A DNA stretch of 64,000 nt from Platerodrilus igneus (taxonomy: Eukaryota; Arthropoda; Insecta; Coleoptera; Lycidae): NCBI GenBank assembly GCA_036346225.1, contig JARFIW010000139.1, forward strand, positions 744,001 through 808,000, read 5' to 3'. Shown piece after piece: positions 10,549-22,600 of this stretch. Both the position numbers and the translations under genes were made by a program. The notes beneath the pieces were generated by a model that searched no databases, was not told the origin of the DNA, and saw only the letters and a program-made list of their open reading frames with translations. How positions within the stretch are numbered: the first letter of the stretch is position 1; every line of letters begins with the position of its first letter.

Positions 10549-11449
10549 GGCAAATGTTATGTTTGTTAATATTAATTTAAAGGTCAACAAAATAACTCTT
10601 GTTAATATAGACAACCGAATTTTGTTTATTCAAGCCTCTTATTAAAGTCTTTTGATTTAATAAATGATCTTAATACGTCATAGTTTGATTACCTTCCAGA
10701 TTATGTTCCTAAAGATTAGTCACTCACATGATGAAATATGCCACCGCGATTTCGCTTTCTTATCTATTTAATTACGGTCGTAAAAAGTTTTACATTCTTT
10801 GTTAATGCATTAAAATCAGACGAAGTTATTTTTTTCTTACGGCTTCTGTAATGTAATTAGAGCTATTAATCGCGTTACCTTATCTATTTTATAGGCTCCA
10901 AATAGTGACGCTTCTTTGAATCGACGTATATTTATACAAGATAATTAATTTGTTGATTTAATAGTTTTGAGAACATTTCTCGAAGCAAATGACGTATTCC
11001 TTTCTTTAGTTAAGGTAAATATTCGAAAATTCTGGAATTAACTCATATGAAATAAAACTACTCTTTATTAAAAACTCATAAAAATGGTATTATTAACAAG
11101 GATGAATTGCTTTGGGCAATACACCTTTTAGTAAATGCAGCGTATCACGTGTTCAATAAATAACGCTTATTGCGGTATTGTTGAAGATTGATTTTTAATC
11201 TAGCAAAGTACGGATTTTAGCTTAGCATATCTTAAAGAAAATAGCTCAAAATCGAAGTTATTTAATTTAAAGTGAAGGTTTTTCAGTCTGCATACGCGCA
11301 ATAAAACTTTATTGTTCAAAAGAATAATATCTCCACACGGATTTTCATTATACAATTAAGAAAAACTTTATTCTTATGATTTGTAAATGCCATAAGGCTT
11401 GTATTTGCAAAAAAATATTTACGACCGGTAAATGAAAACTGGTACTCTG
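10549..11449. other. AT-rich spacer, no gene seen
   Basis: No coding-like frame, inverted repeat or matching copy recognised. Confidence 0.5.
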
Positions 11450-11975
11450 AAGCCGTTTTACACATTATAGTAATCTAGAAGTTCTTCAAGGTGCAGATCC
11501 ATTCAGAACTAGATCTTCAATTAATGGAAGAAACTTACTTAAACTTGTAATCTTAGTTTTGAAAGCTTTTGTGGTGTTTGAACACATTGCTTGTCATTTA
11601 TGACATAAAATTCGTATTCAAAACACTCGAACAACATAAAAATGGTTGCAGCTTATCTGTTGAATATTTACATTATTTATTAAACCCAGGTTTCACAAGC
11701 AAGAAATCGAAGTAAAGTAAAGAAAAGCCAACGAAAACACCCCTCTACTGTAGCATTAAGAATCTAAAATCGGAAGGACGCCTTCCAGGAACTTACAAAG
11801 TTAAAAAGTCTACAAAGTAGGATGCTTTGTCTTCCATAATTTTACAATAAAAGCAAAAAGTTTGCGGTCTCAGTTCCTTTGATGTATTAAATCAAGCTTC
11901 CGCCTATAATTTACTTTCAAAAAAGGTCTTGAAGTACACAATGTGCGGTAGATTAAGTCTAACCGAAACCGTTTT
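11450..11975 (+). repeat. Dispersed non-coding repeat, copy 1
   Basis: Shares scattered similarity in the same order with 22600-23875: CTAGAA..TTC..AAGGTGCAG near the start and CTATAATTTAC plus flanking bases near the end. Heavily diverged, no coding capacity. It could be an old non-autonomous element. Confidence 0.4.
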
Positions 11976-12756
11976 CAAATCGCCGTATGCACAAGCGGAT
12001 TTGGAACAAACGATTAATATTTTAATTTGTTATAGTATTTATTATTGAGTAATAAAAGTTCATATAAACATGTGCAATATTTTCAATGATACACCTGATG
12101 TTGAATTACATCCCTAACGGTTTCATTATTTTATTAATTTGTTTCGGAGGTATTTAAAACTCCTACCTCAGTGCACAAAATATTTTATGAGCTAGTACTC
12201 TCCACAATTTAATCCATTCATTTCGTGTTTCTCACAACATCGTTTAATATTGTTCCTCGTACTCCATAGTTCAAAGTATTTCGAATGAAAGACAATTAAT
12301 GAAGCAGTAAAGGGTGGAGTGCACGCGGGCGGCATATGAAAGTAGCAACAAATAGCCTCTTGGCCATGGTGCATATTTCACTTCCATAATTTAATGTAAG
12401 ACAAAAAAATTAATGCATTTTAGGAAAATTGTATTTATTTTTAGATATTTGTACGCGTAGAAAGTATATTATATTATGTGAACGATTCTATACAATTTTA
12501 TTTTCATTTGTTTCAAAGCAAGAAAGAACTAGCTTAACTTTACCCTATCGTATCGGTACCCATCGTGTCGGTGAGTATTACAAATAAGCCGAGTCCACAA
12601 AAAAAGCGGCCGATGGGATTTTGAATGTAATTTTCTCTATATGGACTTTACATGAGTAGAAGAGAGATAGACATACATTATACTAATCACCTAGCTAAGT
12701 ACGCACGGTTCTTTGTCTTTGCTTGTCACTTATTCAACTACACGACCGCTAATGTT
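11976..12756. other. AT-rich spacer, no gene seen
   Basis: Only very short open frames without recognisable features. Confidence 0.45.
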
Positions 12757-13520
12757 ATTAACCCTTTTGCTATAATCATTTTCTTAGCGTATAAGACATA
12801 GAATGGGTTCAAATTATCTTGGCAGTCCAAATTCGACATTTCATTAATTTACACTACCGTTAACAGTTTTACAACCCTAAATGCCTATTTTTTTATTTCT
12901 AAAAGTTATATAGCATGTAAAGTATTTAACGAGCTCAAATTTTCTTGGAAGTGCCAATCCGACATTACTTTAATCTAATACGATCCCTAAATAGTTTTAC
13001 AACCCTTAAACGCTTACGTTTTTATTTCGAAACATCTTCTTGGCGTTTACAGCGTTTGATGATCTCAAATTCTCTTGGAAGTGCCAATCCGACAATACTT
13101 TTACTCTAGAACCAACCCGATCGAGCTACAACCCTTAAATCCCTATTTTTAAACCTCTATTTATAAGCATTTTCTTAACGTATAAAGCATTAGCTGCTCT
13201 GAAATTCTTCGAACACTAAAAATTCGCAACTTACTTAAACCTTAGCCCACCCTTATCGAGGTACAAGCTCTAAATGCCTACTTTTTAATTTATAAACATT
13301 TTTTTAGCATGTAAAACGTTTTATAACTTAACACTTTCTAGGAAACCTCAATCCGGCATTACTTTAATCTAGGACCAATTCCTAACAGATTCAACCCCTA
13401 CATGCCTACTTTTGTATTTCTATACATTTTCTTAACATGTAAAGCAATATGTGGGCCCAAATTTGTTTATAAATCCGTGTCTACAATTAATTTTACATTG
13501 GACCAACTCATAGCCAAGAT
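12757..13520 (+). repeat. Degenerate minisatellite, period about 128 bp, about 6 units
   Basis: A unit starting ACAACCCTTAAATGCCTA and containing CTTGGAAGTGCCAATCCGAC recurs with phase markers at 12871, 12999, 13128, 13263 and 13391 (spacings 128, 129, 135, 128), with a partial unit on each side. Units differ by many substitutions, indicating an old array. Each unit includes a TTTTCTTA..GTATAAAGC block, so the array looks like one ancestral non-coding sequence amplified in tandem. Confidence 0.85.
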
Positions 13521-13811
13521 CTAAAAAATTATAAGGATGGGGCACACCTATACATCGCCAATTACTTGCAATTATTTGAATATAGGATAATTATATATTT
13601 TGTAATAGTGTTATGGAGATGGTTATTCGTCGAGGCATAAAATTCAAAATCACATCGCAGACCATTAATTAATAAACAATTTCTAATTTAAATTTTTATT
13701 TAGATTACATAAAATGCATAATCTGGAGTAAATACATTTCTACATACCAAACACGACTATTTCTTTATTTTTATTCGGAGTTGTTTTTAATTTATGTAAT
13801 TAAATCTTATT

Positions 13812-14344
13812 TTATAATTTAGATCTATATTTTCTTTTTGTAACCAATAATTGGATACGTACAGCACGTCTTGATTTTCGAGTTAAAGAATATAACACAT
13901 ATTGTTTCTGTGATCTACTTTTTAATTCCAGCAATAATAAGTCTGTTCCTTCATTTATTTGCTGCAAGTTTTGGCACTTCGTAACATGTACTTTCTGCGT
14001 TAGAATGTCTTTCACTTGTTTTACTTTTTTAAGTAAAAGATGTATTCTGCATGTTTTCCAGATATGCATAGAAAACGTAAAGCCCTCAACTTTCGAAAGC
14101 GAGTGATCGGTATATGTTGTAACAACATTAGTTAGGAATGATGCAAAATGCTCTTCTGTAGGCAGGCAAATCAAATCCATTCTGTTAAGAGAATTAAAAC
14201 AAATTCTTGCTCTGTAAGCTCTTCTTTTGCATCGTATATCTTAGTAAAATGAGTTGTGTAAAATCCCTTTAAAAAATACACATCCTTATGCCCGTTGTTC
14301 TCTACAAGAACCCTTTTATAGGAATAAATTCCTCGGTTATTAAC
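13812..14344 (-). pseudogene. Unrecognised degraded coding sequence
   Basis: On the minus strand a frame from 14344 to the stop at 14171-14173 (segment YSYKRVLVENNGHKDVYF, then FTKIYDAKEELTEQEF) is followed, after a shift, by a 122-codon frame 14180-13812. Upstream on the same strand (about 14560-14390) another frame begins with ATG and is rich in E/K/L, ending with a stop. Together they look like one broken protein gene of at least 240 codons. The charged heptad-like first part resembles accessory proteins of DNA transposons, but the family is not recognised. Confidence 0.35.
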
Positions 14345-14579
14345 TGTACATGTAGAAATATTATGTACGCCAGTTGTGTCAAAATTTTTCCAATTCTATC
14401 ATATTGCATTCTTTTTTTACTAAAGGTTTATACTGCTGTTTTATTGCGATTGTATTTGCCTCGTACTCGACCTTTCTCGTTTTTAAATCTATTTCTTCCA
14501 AATTTAATTCTCTATTCTTAATTGATAGTGTATAAAGTGCCGACATAGGTTCTATTTCTTTTACAGCTTACAGTAAAAG

Positions 14580-15958
14580 TTTGTTGCATGCATTGGCTTT
14601 TTTTCTTAAAACTTGTGCAGAAACATTACTTGTAGGGATCAAAAATAAATACGTTGCAATGCATGTTTAGTTGTGGAAATGTTACTGCAGCTATGAAACA
14701 ATAGTTTGTAGTAATTACGGAACAATTATAGGCTCCGATGCAGAAATGTGAAGTACTCCTCCAGAAATAATGGCCAGCCACCACTGCAAGTGAATTCTTG
14801 TTGCACGGACAATCTCTCCAAATCTACGAAAGTGCGTATCAAAAATTTATGTTCTGGCGAAAAGAAAACAAGATAAATACATTTTCAGAAAATGAAATAC
14901 TGTATTCAAAGTAAATTTAATCATCCACACTGTAAAAGAGCTACTCTATGTTAAAAAGTACAATCAATATGAGACACAGTATAAACATTGGTAAATATCC
15001 GAAAATGCGTACTTATTGAAAAAGACAAAATAAAAGATATACTCCAAGAAGTCCCTGACATTAGAAAGAGAGTACGTTTTTAAGTTTATGAAGGATATGC
15101 CTGATGAAAAACTTTTGCTAACTAAAGCTAGTAGATAAACATCATACAATTATAAAATTATCTATTAAGAATAATCATTAGATTATATTACTATTTGGTG
15201 TTGCTGATACTCTTCGAAAGAATGAACTTTATAAATCAGAACCAAACGATATTCAAAATTTAGAGTCATTTATGTAGTAACTCTTCGCGATACTAAAATC
15301 AAAATACGCGTAAATTCAGCATTACAGAGCATTTAAAAAGATATAGAAAATATGTGTCAGTTCGTCATAAAAATTATACCGAAAAAAAACTTTCCCTTAA
15401 TTATAAGGCCGGTAGATGTACTCTACAAGTTGTGGAGATTAATAAAATTGGAAAAGCGCTAAGCAAAATTGCGAAATTCTTACAATTGCGGATTGCGATA
15501 AATATACAGGTCACTGTTTCTGACGATCATCCGCTTCTCTTCTAGTGGAGTCAGATGAAACAACATGGTGGTTGGAAATCATTTGTCATAGTGGAGAACT
15601 CAATCGAAAATTGTTTGAATACAAAAAATTATATCGCAAAGAAAATTTTAAAAATAAACTCCAATAATACTTCAACCGTTACCAACTAAGTCACAAACAG
15701 GTTATTGAATGAACCGTTTAGTTAGATAATCTAACTGCCTGTACGATTACTATTAATAATTATTATTATTACAAAAATATTTGAATTTTTGGTTCTTATT
15801 TGACTAGGTTCATTTTTATTTAAAGTTTTATAAAAACTATAGTGTATAACACATGTGTTAAGTGAGTCTATACACTCGTTAGGATTGTAACACTTGCTTG
15901 CAGCTAGTGTTGTAAACTCCTCACCTGTGTATCAAACCTGACTCCACACACTTGTTAT
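14580..15958. other. AT-rich region with small unrecognised frames
   Basis: Contains a 64-codon plus-strand frame at 15354-15545 and a 62-codon minus-strand frame at 14964-15149, neither recognisable. No repeat partner found. Confidence 0.4.
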
Positions 15959-15959
15959 A

Positions 15960-16436
15960 CAATATCATCACCAGTAGGTCTTCGGTCCTGGAACTGATTT
16001 GACGCGTACCATCATTGTTTGCTATTCTGAACTAACCTACACATTTCCCTGAAATTTGCACATTCTGCATCTATCACTATCTGATCTAGGTCTACATCTA
16101 TCTCCTTTTTCCTATCTCTGTTTGTAATATATCCCATACTATTTCCCAAAAATGCCTTAAAACGTATTCTGCCCTTCTATGTCTCCTATTTATTCCACAT
16201 ATATTCATCTTCCCGTACTATTTCTATAACCTATTGTCTGTCCATTCTATCATCCTCAAACATCTGAAACACAGAATTCCAAACGGTTTCTACCGTTTTT
16301 TGGTCTGCTTTTCCTACTACCCGTATTTCATAGGCATACTGTGCTGTGCTCCACACAATATGCTTTCAACAATTTTCTTCTTGTTTCAATGTTTGATGTC
16401 TTTCATCATAGGCGCTGTTCTATCTTGGTAGATGCA
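15960..16436 (-). mobile_element. RTE retrotransposon 3-prime fragment, copy 2
   Basis: Aligns on the minus strand with the C-terminal region of the main RTE copy (compare 16990-17410), including the block whose complement contains CTCTCTTTTTTCCTATCTCTG-like sequence. Diverged, with no open frame for the domain. Truncated at its 5-prime end, as expected for target-primed reverse transcription. Confidence 0.6.
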
Positions 16437-16780
16437 GTTCGGTTCCCTTCTATTGTTTTACAATTATATACCTTATTTCTCGGACATTTAGTGGTTGTGA
16501 AGGGGGGTAAGCAGCTTGTGGCTGCCAAGTTCCCCAGCACTTAAACATTTACCGATTTAATATTTTTTCCAATATATCTTTTTGTACAGTCAACATTAGT
16601 TACAGATATTTCACAACCAACACCTGCACTTGTTTATAATTATTATCAGATTTATCTGCGTTTATTTTTTGGTCATTAGGTTTTCCGTCTCAAAACTGGT
16701 TGGACTCGTACCTGCACTTATTTATATTCTGAGCTAGCCTACACAGTTCCCTGAAATTCTCACTCAGCCTGTATACAACT
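16437..16780 (-). mobile_element. RTE retrotransposon 3-prime fragment, copy 3
   Basis: Contains the RTE 3-prime UTR (GGTAAGCAGCTTGTGGCTGCC around 16505-16530, parallel to 16829-16850 of the main copy) and about 90 bp of the C-terminus (16690-16780). It lies head-to-tail between copy 2 and the main element, so three 5-prime-truncated copies follow one another on the same strand. Confidence 0.6.
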
Positions 16781-16986
16781 CGGTTCCCCTTCTATGCCCT
16801 ATTTTACCGAGATTCAGTGAAGAGGGTTAAGCAGCCTGTGGCTGCCAAGGTCCCCCAACACTTAGATAGCTGCCGAATTAATAGCTTTCCAGTAAATTCT
16901 TTCACACAATTAACATTATTCGAGAAAACTTGTAGTTGCTTATAATAATCATCATGTTTAGGTACAGTTACTGTTTTCGTCATTGA

Positions 16987-17890
16987 TTATTCATCTTGGG
17001 ACTGGTTGGATGCGTACCTCCATTGATTTCTATTTTGAGCTAGTCTACACATTTCTCTGAAATTCCTGCACCCTACATCTTTCACTATCTGTGTGCAGTA
17101 GTCAAACTTAGGCCTACTTCTACTTCTCTTTTTTCCTATCTCTGCTTCTAATATATTCCGCACTATTGCCTCATGCCGTAATATGTGGCCTATCATTCTA
17201 TATCTTATATTTTTACCGTTTTCCACATATTTCTTTCTTTCCCTACTATTTTTAGTACCTCTTCGTTCTTAACTTTGTCTGTCTATGATATCTTCATCAA
17301 ATACGTCTGTAGCACGACATTTCAAAGGCTTCTACCTTTTTCTTATCTGCTTTTCCTACTGTCCAGGCTTCACAGCCATACAGTGCTGTGTTCCACACAT
17401 ATGTTTTAAGCTATCTTTTCCTCGATTCACGAAAATGTGCTAATTTTTGTTTTATATCTTTTGTGCTTTTCCCATCTTGCGTTATTTGACTTCCTAGGTA
17501 GCAGAAATCCTTAACCTCTTGTAAGTACGTGTTACATATTTGTATTTTTGTTTTTGATTTATTTTTCCCTCCTTTGCATACTAGTACTTTAGTTTTATGC
17601 TTGTTAATTTTCATACAGTATCTTTCTGTTAGGACCGTTTCCATTTTATTAAGAGCAGCTTCTAACTCTTCCTTGCTAGATGCTAATACCGTTATATCAT
17701 CTGCAAATCTAAGCATATCAACTTTTTGTCCCTGCATAGTAATTTCAAACGTCTTCCTGCATTTGACAGTATTTATTGCCTCTTCAGTGTACAGGTTAAA
17801 AATGAATGATGATAGGGCAAATCCTCTCACCACTTTCCTAATGTTTACTTCTCTACGTTCCTGCTCTATTATTACTGCTGTTTGCTCTAT
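16987..17890 (-). pseudogene. RTE reverse transcriptase, distal half
   Basis: Encodes RT motif FNLYTEEAIN (block before the catalytic site), the catalytic motif LRFADDITVLA, then MKINKHKTKV and FCYLGSQIT, followed by a C-terminal segment (HILRHEAIVRNILEAE ... EMCRLAQNRNQWR) ending at 16987. The segment 17411-17833 is open for 140 codons; shifts separate it from the C-terminus. The domain continues upstream beyond the inserted transposon at 20480. Confidence 0.9.
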
Positions 17891-17893
17891 ATA

Positions 17894-20471
17894 TGAGCCG
17901 TTTATTTTGAAAGTGGCTTAAGTCCATTTTCATCTTTTATCAAGTTGGCACTTGTGACATTTATAATTTATGCTGAACTGTTAAAAAAATAAATCGGTAT
18001 TGAAATATACTTAGTACATTTGAAAATTTTATATCACGTACATTTTCAAAATAATATAAATACTGAAAATCCTAATTTTGAAAGTGACCTAAGTCCACTT
18101 TTTATTGACGATGTCAAAAAGTGCGGCCCAAAATGTTGAAAGCAGTGATGAAGGTAATTTAAATTACGTTTTGATATTAAATTGAAATTTAAAAAATAAT
18201 ATTTAATTTAAATAAATTATTAAACCCATGGGAAAGGATAAAATAACAAGATTTCTTGATTCTGAAAGTGAAGAGGAATTAAACTCATACAGCAGATTTA
18301 AAAAAAGAAGGAGAATTTTACAAGTTCATTCTTCAACAGAGGAAGAGGAAGTAATTGAGAATGAGAATTTACAAAACAGCACCTTCAAAGAAGGATTCAG
18401 AGAACACAAAAGTGGTACTTATATTCAGAAAATTCGTAAAATTAAACGGAATTCAGGGAAAAGATACGATACACAATCGGGAAAAATTATTCCTGCCAAA
18501 GTTTTTCAAAATGAAAATTGCCAATGCCGAAAAGACTGCTTGAAAAATTTAAATGAAAGAGAAAGAAAACGTATTTTCGAAATCTTTTGGAACTTAGGAG
18601 ACTTTAATAAGCAAAATATATTGCTATACGAAGCGACCGGACGCAGTGTTGTAAAAAAAAGACGTCAGAGAAACGGAAAAGGTTCATGTAGAAATGAGAG
18701 TTTTACGTATTGGTTAAATTCTAAAACAGGCAAAGTTGCTGTTTGTAAAAAATTCTTTTTAGATACTTTTCAAATAAGGACTATTGAAACGTGTATTAAA
18801 ATCTAAAAACGTTGGCAACGATTTACGTGGGCGTTTGCCTGGATCGTCGAGAAAAATATGTGATGAAGCAAATATGATTGTTCAAAACCATATTAACAGT
18901 TTCCCGAAATTTGAATCCCATTATACTAGGGACTATAATCCCGACAGAAAATATCTTCATCCTGAACTGACTATAAAAAAAATGTTTAATTTTTATGAGC
19001 TTCTCTGTGAAGAAAATAATTTAAAAGCAGTTAATGAATGGACTTATAGAAAAATATTCAAAAAGGATTTTAATCTACATTTCCACCAACCACGCAAAGA
19101 CACATGTCAAAGATGTGATCTAATAAACATTAAAGTCAAAGCATCAGAAAACCACGAAGAATAGAAAAAACTTATGGAAGAACATGATATTCATTTGAAG
19201 CTAGCAGAATCGGCTAGAAATGCGTTAAAACAAGATCAAGAGCGAGTATCAAGCAATCCATCTCGTTATTTTGGCTTTTCATTCGATTTGCAGAAAGCGT
19301 TACCATTCCCAAAGTTAACTACTTCAGTAGCTTATTATAAATGTAACATGTATATTTTAAATTTAGGCATACACAATTTCCACAACGATAATGTATACAT
19401 GTACGTTTGGGATGAAACAAAAGCTTCTAGAGGTTCCCAAGAAGTGGCTTCATGCCTCTTGAGACACCTAAAAACCCTGACGGGTGAAAACACATCATTG
19501 CATATAGTGACATGTGTGGAGGACAAAACAGAAACATCAAAATATCTTTAATGTGGTTAAAAATTCTATCGATGGGAAATGATGTGGAAATCATAGACCA
19601 CAAATTTTTAATATCAGGGCATTCATTTTTACCTAATGACATAGATTTTGGCGTTATAGAAATGTCGTTAAAAAGAAATCAGTTATTGTATGTGCCACAA
19701 GATTATTATAATATAATTAAAAAATGTAGAAAAGGTAATACTTTCATACTAAATGAAATGAAACAAGAGGATTTTATATCAACAAGACTTTTGAAAGAAG
19801 CAGTTTACAAAAGATCCAAAAATACCAACGGAGAAAAAATAAACTGGCTTCAAATATGCTGAATGCGATTTTTAAGAAATGAACCATATAAAATTTTATA
19901 CAAAACAACCATGGATGAGAACGCAGAATTTAAAATTCTTGATTTATTGCCACGTTGGAGTAGACCTAAAAAATTTGGGAATATTGTATTGCCATCGTTA
20001 TATAAAAGTATAAGAAGCATCACATCACTAAAATACCGACACATGATGGACTTATTGCGGTATATACCTCCGGAACACTATAACTACTTCAAATCACTTC
20101 CGCACACTGAGAATGTTAACGAATAACTTGTTACTAAATTTATTTCTATTATCTAAAAATATAATTTAAATGTTTTTTTTCTATTTTTTAAGCTATATGT
20201 AACGGACTTAAGCTCTTTCACTTTTTGTAACAAAACAAATTTTTATTTTGAAAGTGACCTAAGTCCTTTTAAGATAAGCAAGGTCATATTATACACTTAA
20301 TAATAGCGACTTTTTAATAGGATGTATAAAATTAAATCTCTTAAATGCGATTTAACATTGCAAGTCAACCATATATCTTACGTATATTTTTAATTTTGTA
20401 AAATCGCAAAACCTTAAGTATTTCAAATTAAAGATAAATGGACTTAAGTCACTTTCAAAATGAACGGCTCA
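17894..20471 (+). mobile_element. DUF7869-type DNA transposon with TIRs and TATA target duplication
   Basis: The element starts TGAGCCGTTTATTTTGAAAG at 17894, and its right end at 20471 is the inverted form (CACTTTCAAAATGAACGGCTCA complementing the start). The inverted repeats are about 38 bp with 2-3 mismatches. TATA flanks both ends (17890-17893 and 20472-20475), a 4-bp (or TA) target duplication. Removing it joins the two halves of the RTE reverse transcriptase. A further internal copy of the TTTTGAAAGTG-CTTAAGTCC block occurs near 18075-18100 and near 20247-20270, so subterminal repeats are present. It encodes the transposase at 18228-20126. Confidence 0.85.
18228..20126 (+). pseudogene. 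DUF7869-type DDE-like transposase (frameshifted)
   Basis: Pieces in order: acidic/basic N-terminus with a C-x-C-x3-C cluster (18228-18806); segment with RGRLPGSS and CQRCD zinc-like cysteines (18784-19164); FSFDLQKALPFPKLT, whose D is a candidate first catalytic acid, with WDETKASRGSQEVAS (19174-19551); a segment with CGGQNRN preceded by SD (second candidate acid) and GHSFLPNDIDFG (19512-19862); and a C-terminal part after a TGA at 19860-19862. This arrangement is that of the uncharacterised insect/hydra proteins with DUF7869, thought to be RNase H-fold transposases. Breaks: shift near 18790, stop at 19162-19164, shift near 19500, stop at 19860. Start chosen at the first ATG after the left subterminal repeats. 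Confidence 0.8.
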
Positions 20472-20479
20472 TATAAGCT

Positions 20480-22430
20480 ATGTGCTATTCGTCTATCTCT
20501 ATAATTCGTTCTAATTTTTTTGAGTATTTCAAACATTTTTTTTTCATTTTACATTGTCGAATGCTTTTTCCAGATCTACAAACCCTATATACACGCTTTA
20601 TCCTTTTTCAATCGTTTTCTCCATTATCACGCTCAGAGCTAAAATAGCCTCCCGCGTTCCCCTGTTTTGCCTAAACCCAAATTGATTTTCTACTAGTATT
20701 TCTTTAGCTCGTTCTTTCCATTCGTTTTTATGCAGTTCTAGTTAATATTTTTGATACGTGTGCTGTCAAACTTATTGTTCGAAAACCTATCCCAGCCTAT
20801 CTTTTTTGGTATAGTTACGATGATGTTGCGTTTGACATCTTTGGGTATCTCGCCTGTCTCATACATATTGCTTACAAATTGGAAGAGACGTTCTGTTACT
20901 GCTTGGCCAGCGGCTTTTAGAGTTTCTGCTTGCACCTTATCTGTAACCGACGCCTTACCATTTTTCAGACCCTTTAATGCTAATTCAAACTCATCCCTAG
21001 GTATAAGATATCTCAAGTCTTCATTTTCAATGTCTGATTCCTGCATATAAATTCCTATATATTCTTGCCACCTACCCACTTTCTCTACATTTTCTATAAT
21101 GAAGATTTATCCCGCGTCCCTATTATTTTTGCTATACAGTTTTATATCCATAAAATTCATTCTAATTAGTTTGTATGCTTCAACTGTCTTTCCTACTTCT
21201 ATCTTAGTTTGTACCTCTTTGCACTTTTTATCAATCCATTGTTCTTTAGCGTTCCTGCATTTGCGAATAATTTCCCATTTTATGGCTTTGTATCTCTGTT
21301 TTCCTGTTTCGTCTGATTTATTTTTGTTTTTTCGTCTTTCTTCTATTAAATTCAGGATATCCTTTGTTATCCGTGGTTCCTTATTTGCTTTTTGTGTATA
21401 TTCCAGAATATCTCTGGCCGCCATGTCTAAGCTGGGTTTAATGTTATTTCATTCCGTTTCTACTTCCTTAGTATAAGATATTTTCCTGATATCTTTCAGC
21501 AATTCATTTGACTTGTTTCGAATCTTTCTTGGATATCTTTATCTTTTAGTTTGTGTAAATCAAAGTGCCCTTTTCCGTTTCTTTTTTCAAATTTTTAAAT
21601 TTAAGTGCTCCCTTCATAATTACGATGTCTATATCTGCTTCTGGGCAGCTTCTACAGTCTTTTACTTGATTTCTAAACCGTTGTCTAACAAGAATGTAAT
21701 CTATTTGAATCTTCCTATACCTCCTGGAATCTTCCACGTGCATCGTCTTCTAGCAATATGTTGAAATAACGTTTGTGATGATAAAATTGTCGTTTCTCGT
21801 GCCTAAACCAAATAAACCAACTACCGCTCCATCCCTACCCTCATCTACCACTGTATTAAAATCCCCCGTAATTATTAACTTTTGATGTCCTTTTACGTAT
21901 CTTAATATGTCTTCGATATCTTTGTAGATGGCTTCCACCTCTTCGTCACTGTAGCTAGAGGTGGCCATGTATACTTGTATTATTACTGTGTTTATCGGTT
22001 TAGATTCTAATCTAACCATGAGTACTCTTTCGTTCTTTTGTAAGTAATTTTCTACATAGTTTCCTATCTTTTTCCGCATAACTATTCCCACACCCAAATT
22101 TCCTTCCTCTACTCCTGTATGAATTACCCTGAAGTCTCCACTCTAAAAATCCCACGCCTCTGGCCACCGAACTTCGCTGATCCCTACTATGTCTAGTGCT
22201 AACCTATTCATTTCGATTTTTAGGATTTCTAGCTTACCTAGTTGCTTCATGCTTCTCACATTCCACGCTCTTATTCTGAAGTTTCCGATCCCATCCTCCG
22301 AAGTAGTCCCCTCCCGGAGATCCGAATGGGGAACTATTTTAACTCCGGAATCTTTTACCCCAGAGAATGCCATCATTTTATTATAATTTAAGTACGCTGT
22401 GTACTTGGGAGGTAATTCCACCCCGCGGTA
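20480..22430 (-). pseudogene. RTE endonuclease and proximal reverse transcriptase
   Basis: From the 5-prime end: segment before the endonuclease (22421 on), AWNVRSMKQLGKLE and GISEVRWPE (endonuclease motifs), GDFNTVV with downstream RND, IDYILVRQRF (endonuclease end, 21743-21546), lysine-rich linker (21424-21107), then RT with IVTIPKK and, near 20560, FVDLEKAFDNV (catalytic motif A). Several single-base shifts and small deletions (for example between the RND motif and 21750) disrupt it. Same strand and family as the fragments at 15960-16780 and 63285-64000. Confidence 0.88.
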
Positions 22431-22600
22431 GCGTGTCTTAGACTGCCATACCGACCGCTGTAGTCTCTACCAATCTAAGTACCGAAAAAACCGCTGAATT
22501 TTTTCGGGGACCTGTCTTAGTCTGGTTCCTCACTAACGAGCTTCTTACTTTGGTTGGACCTGTAGTTAGGCTCTTTAGCTCATTTGAACACGCAAGCCAT

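Larger units (their letters stand above)
16781..22600 (-). mobile_element. RTE-clade non-LTR retrotransposon, interrupted by a DNA transposon
   Basis: Read on the minus strand: 5-prime part from about 22600, AP-like endonuclease (22430-21546), linker (21424-21107), reverse transcriptase (21079-20480), a 2.6-kb insertion (17894-20471), the rest of the RT (17890-17411), C-terminal segment ending with a stop at 16987, and 3-prime UTR to 16781. The endonuclease-RT single-ORF order and the WNVRSM / EVRWP motifs place it in the RTE clade. Frameshifts and stops throughout make it inactive. Confidence 0.9.

Noticed and set aside
17529..17921. 130-codon plus-strand frame opposite the RTE reverse transcriptase
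   Set aside because: The minus strand carries the FADD and other RT motifs, so the plus frame is a shadow.
21099..21476. 125-codon plus-strand hydrophobic frame that looks like a membrane protein
   Set aside because: It lies opposite the lysine-rich RTE linker; the hydrophobicity is the complement of AAA/AAG-rich codons.
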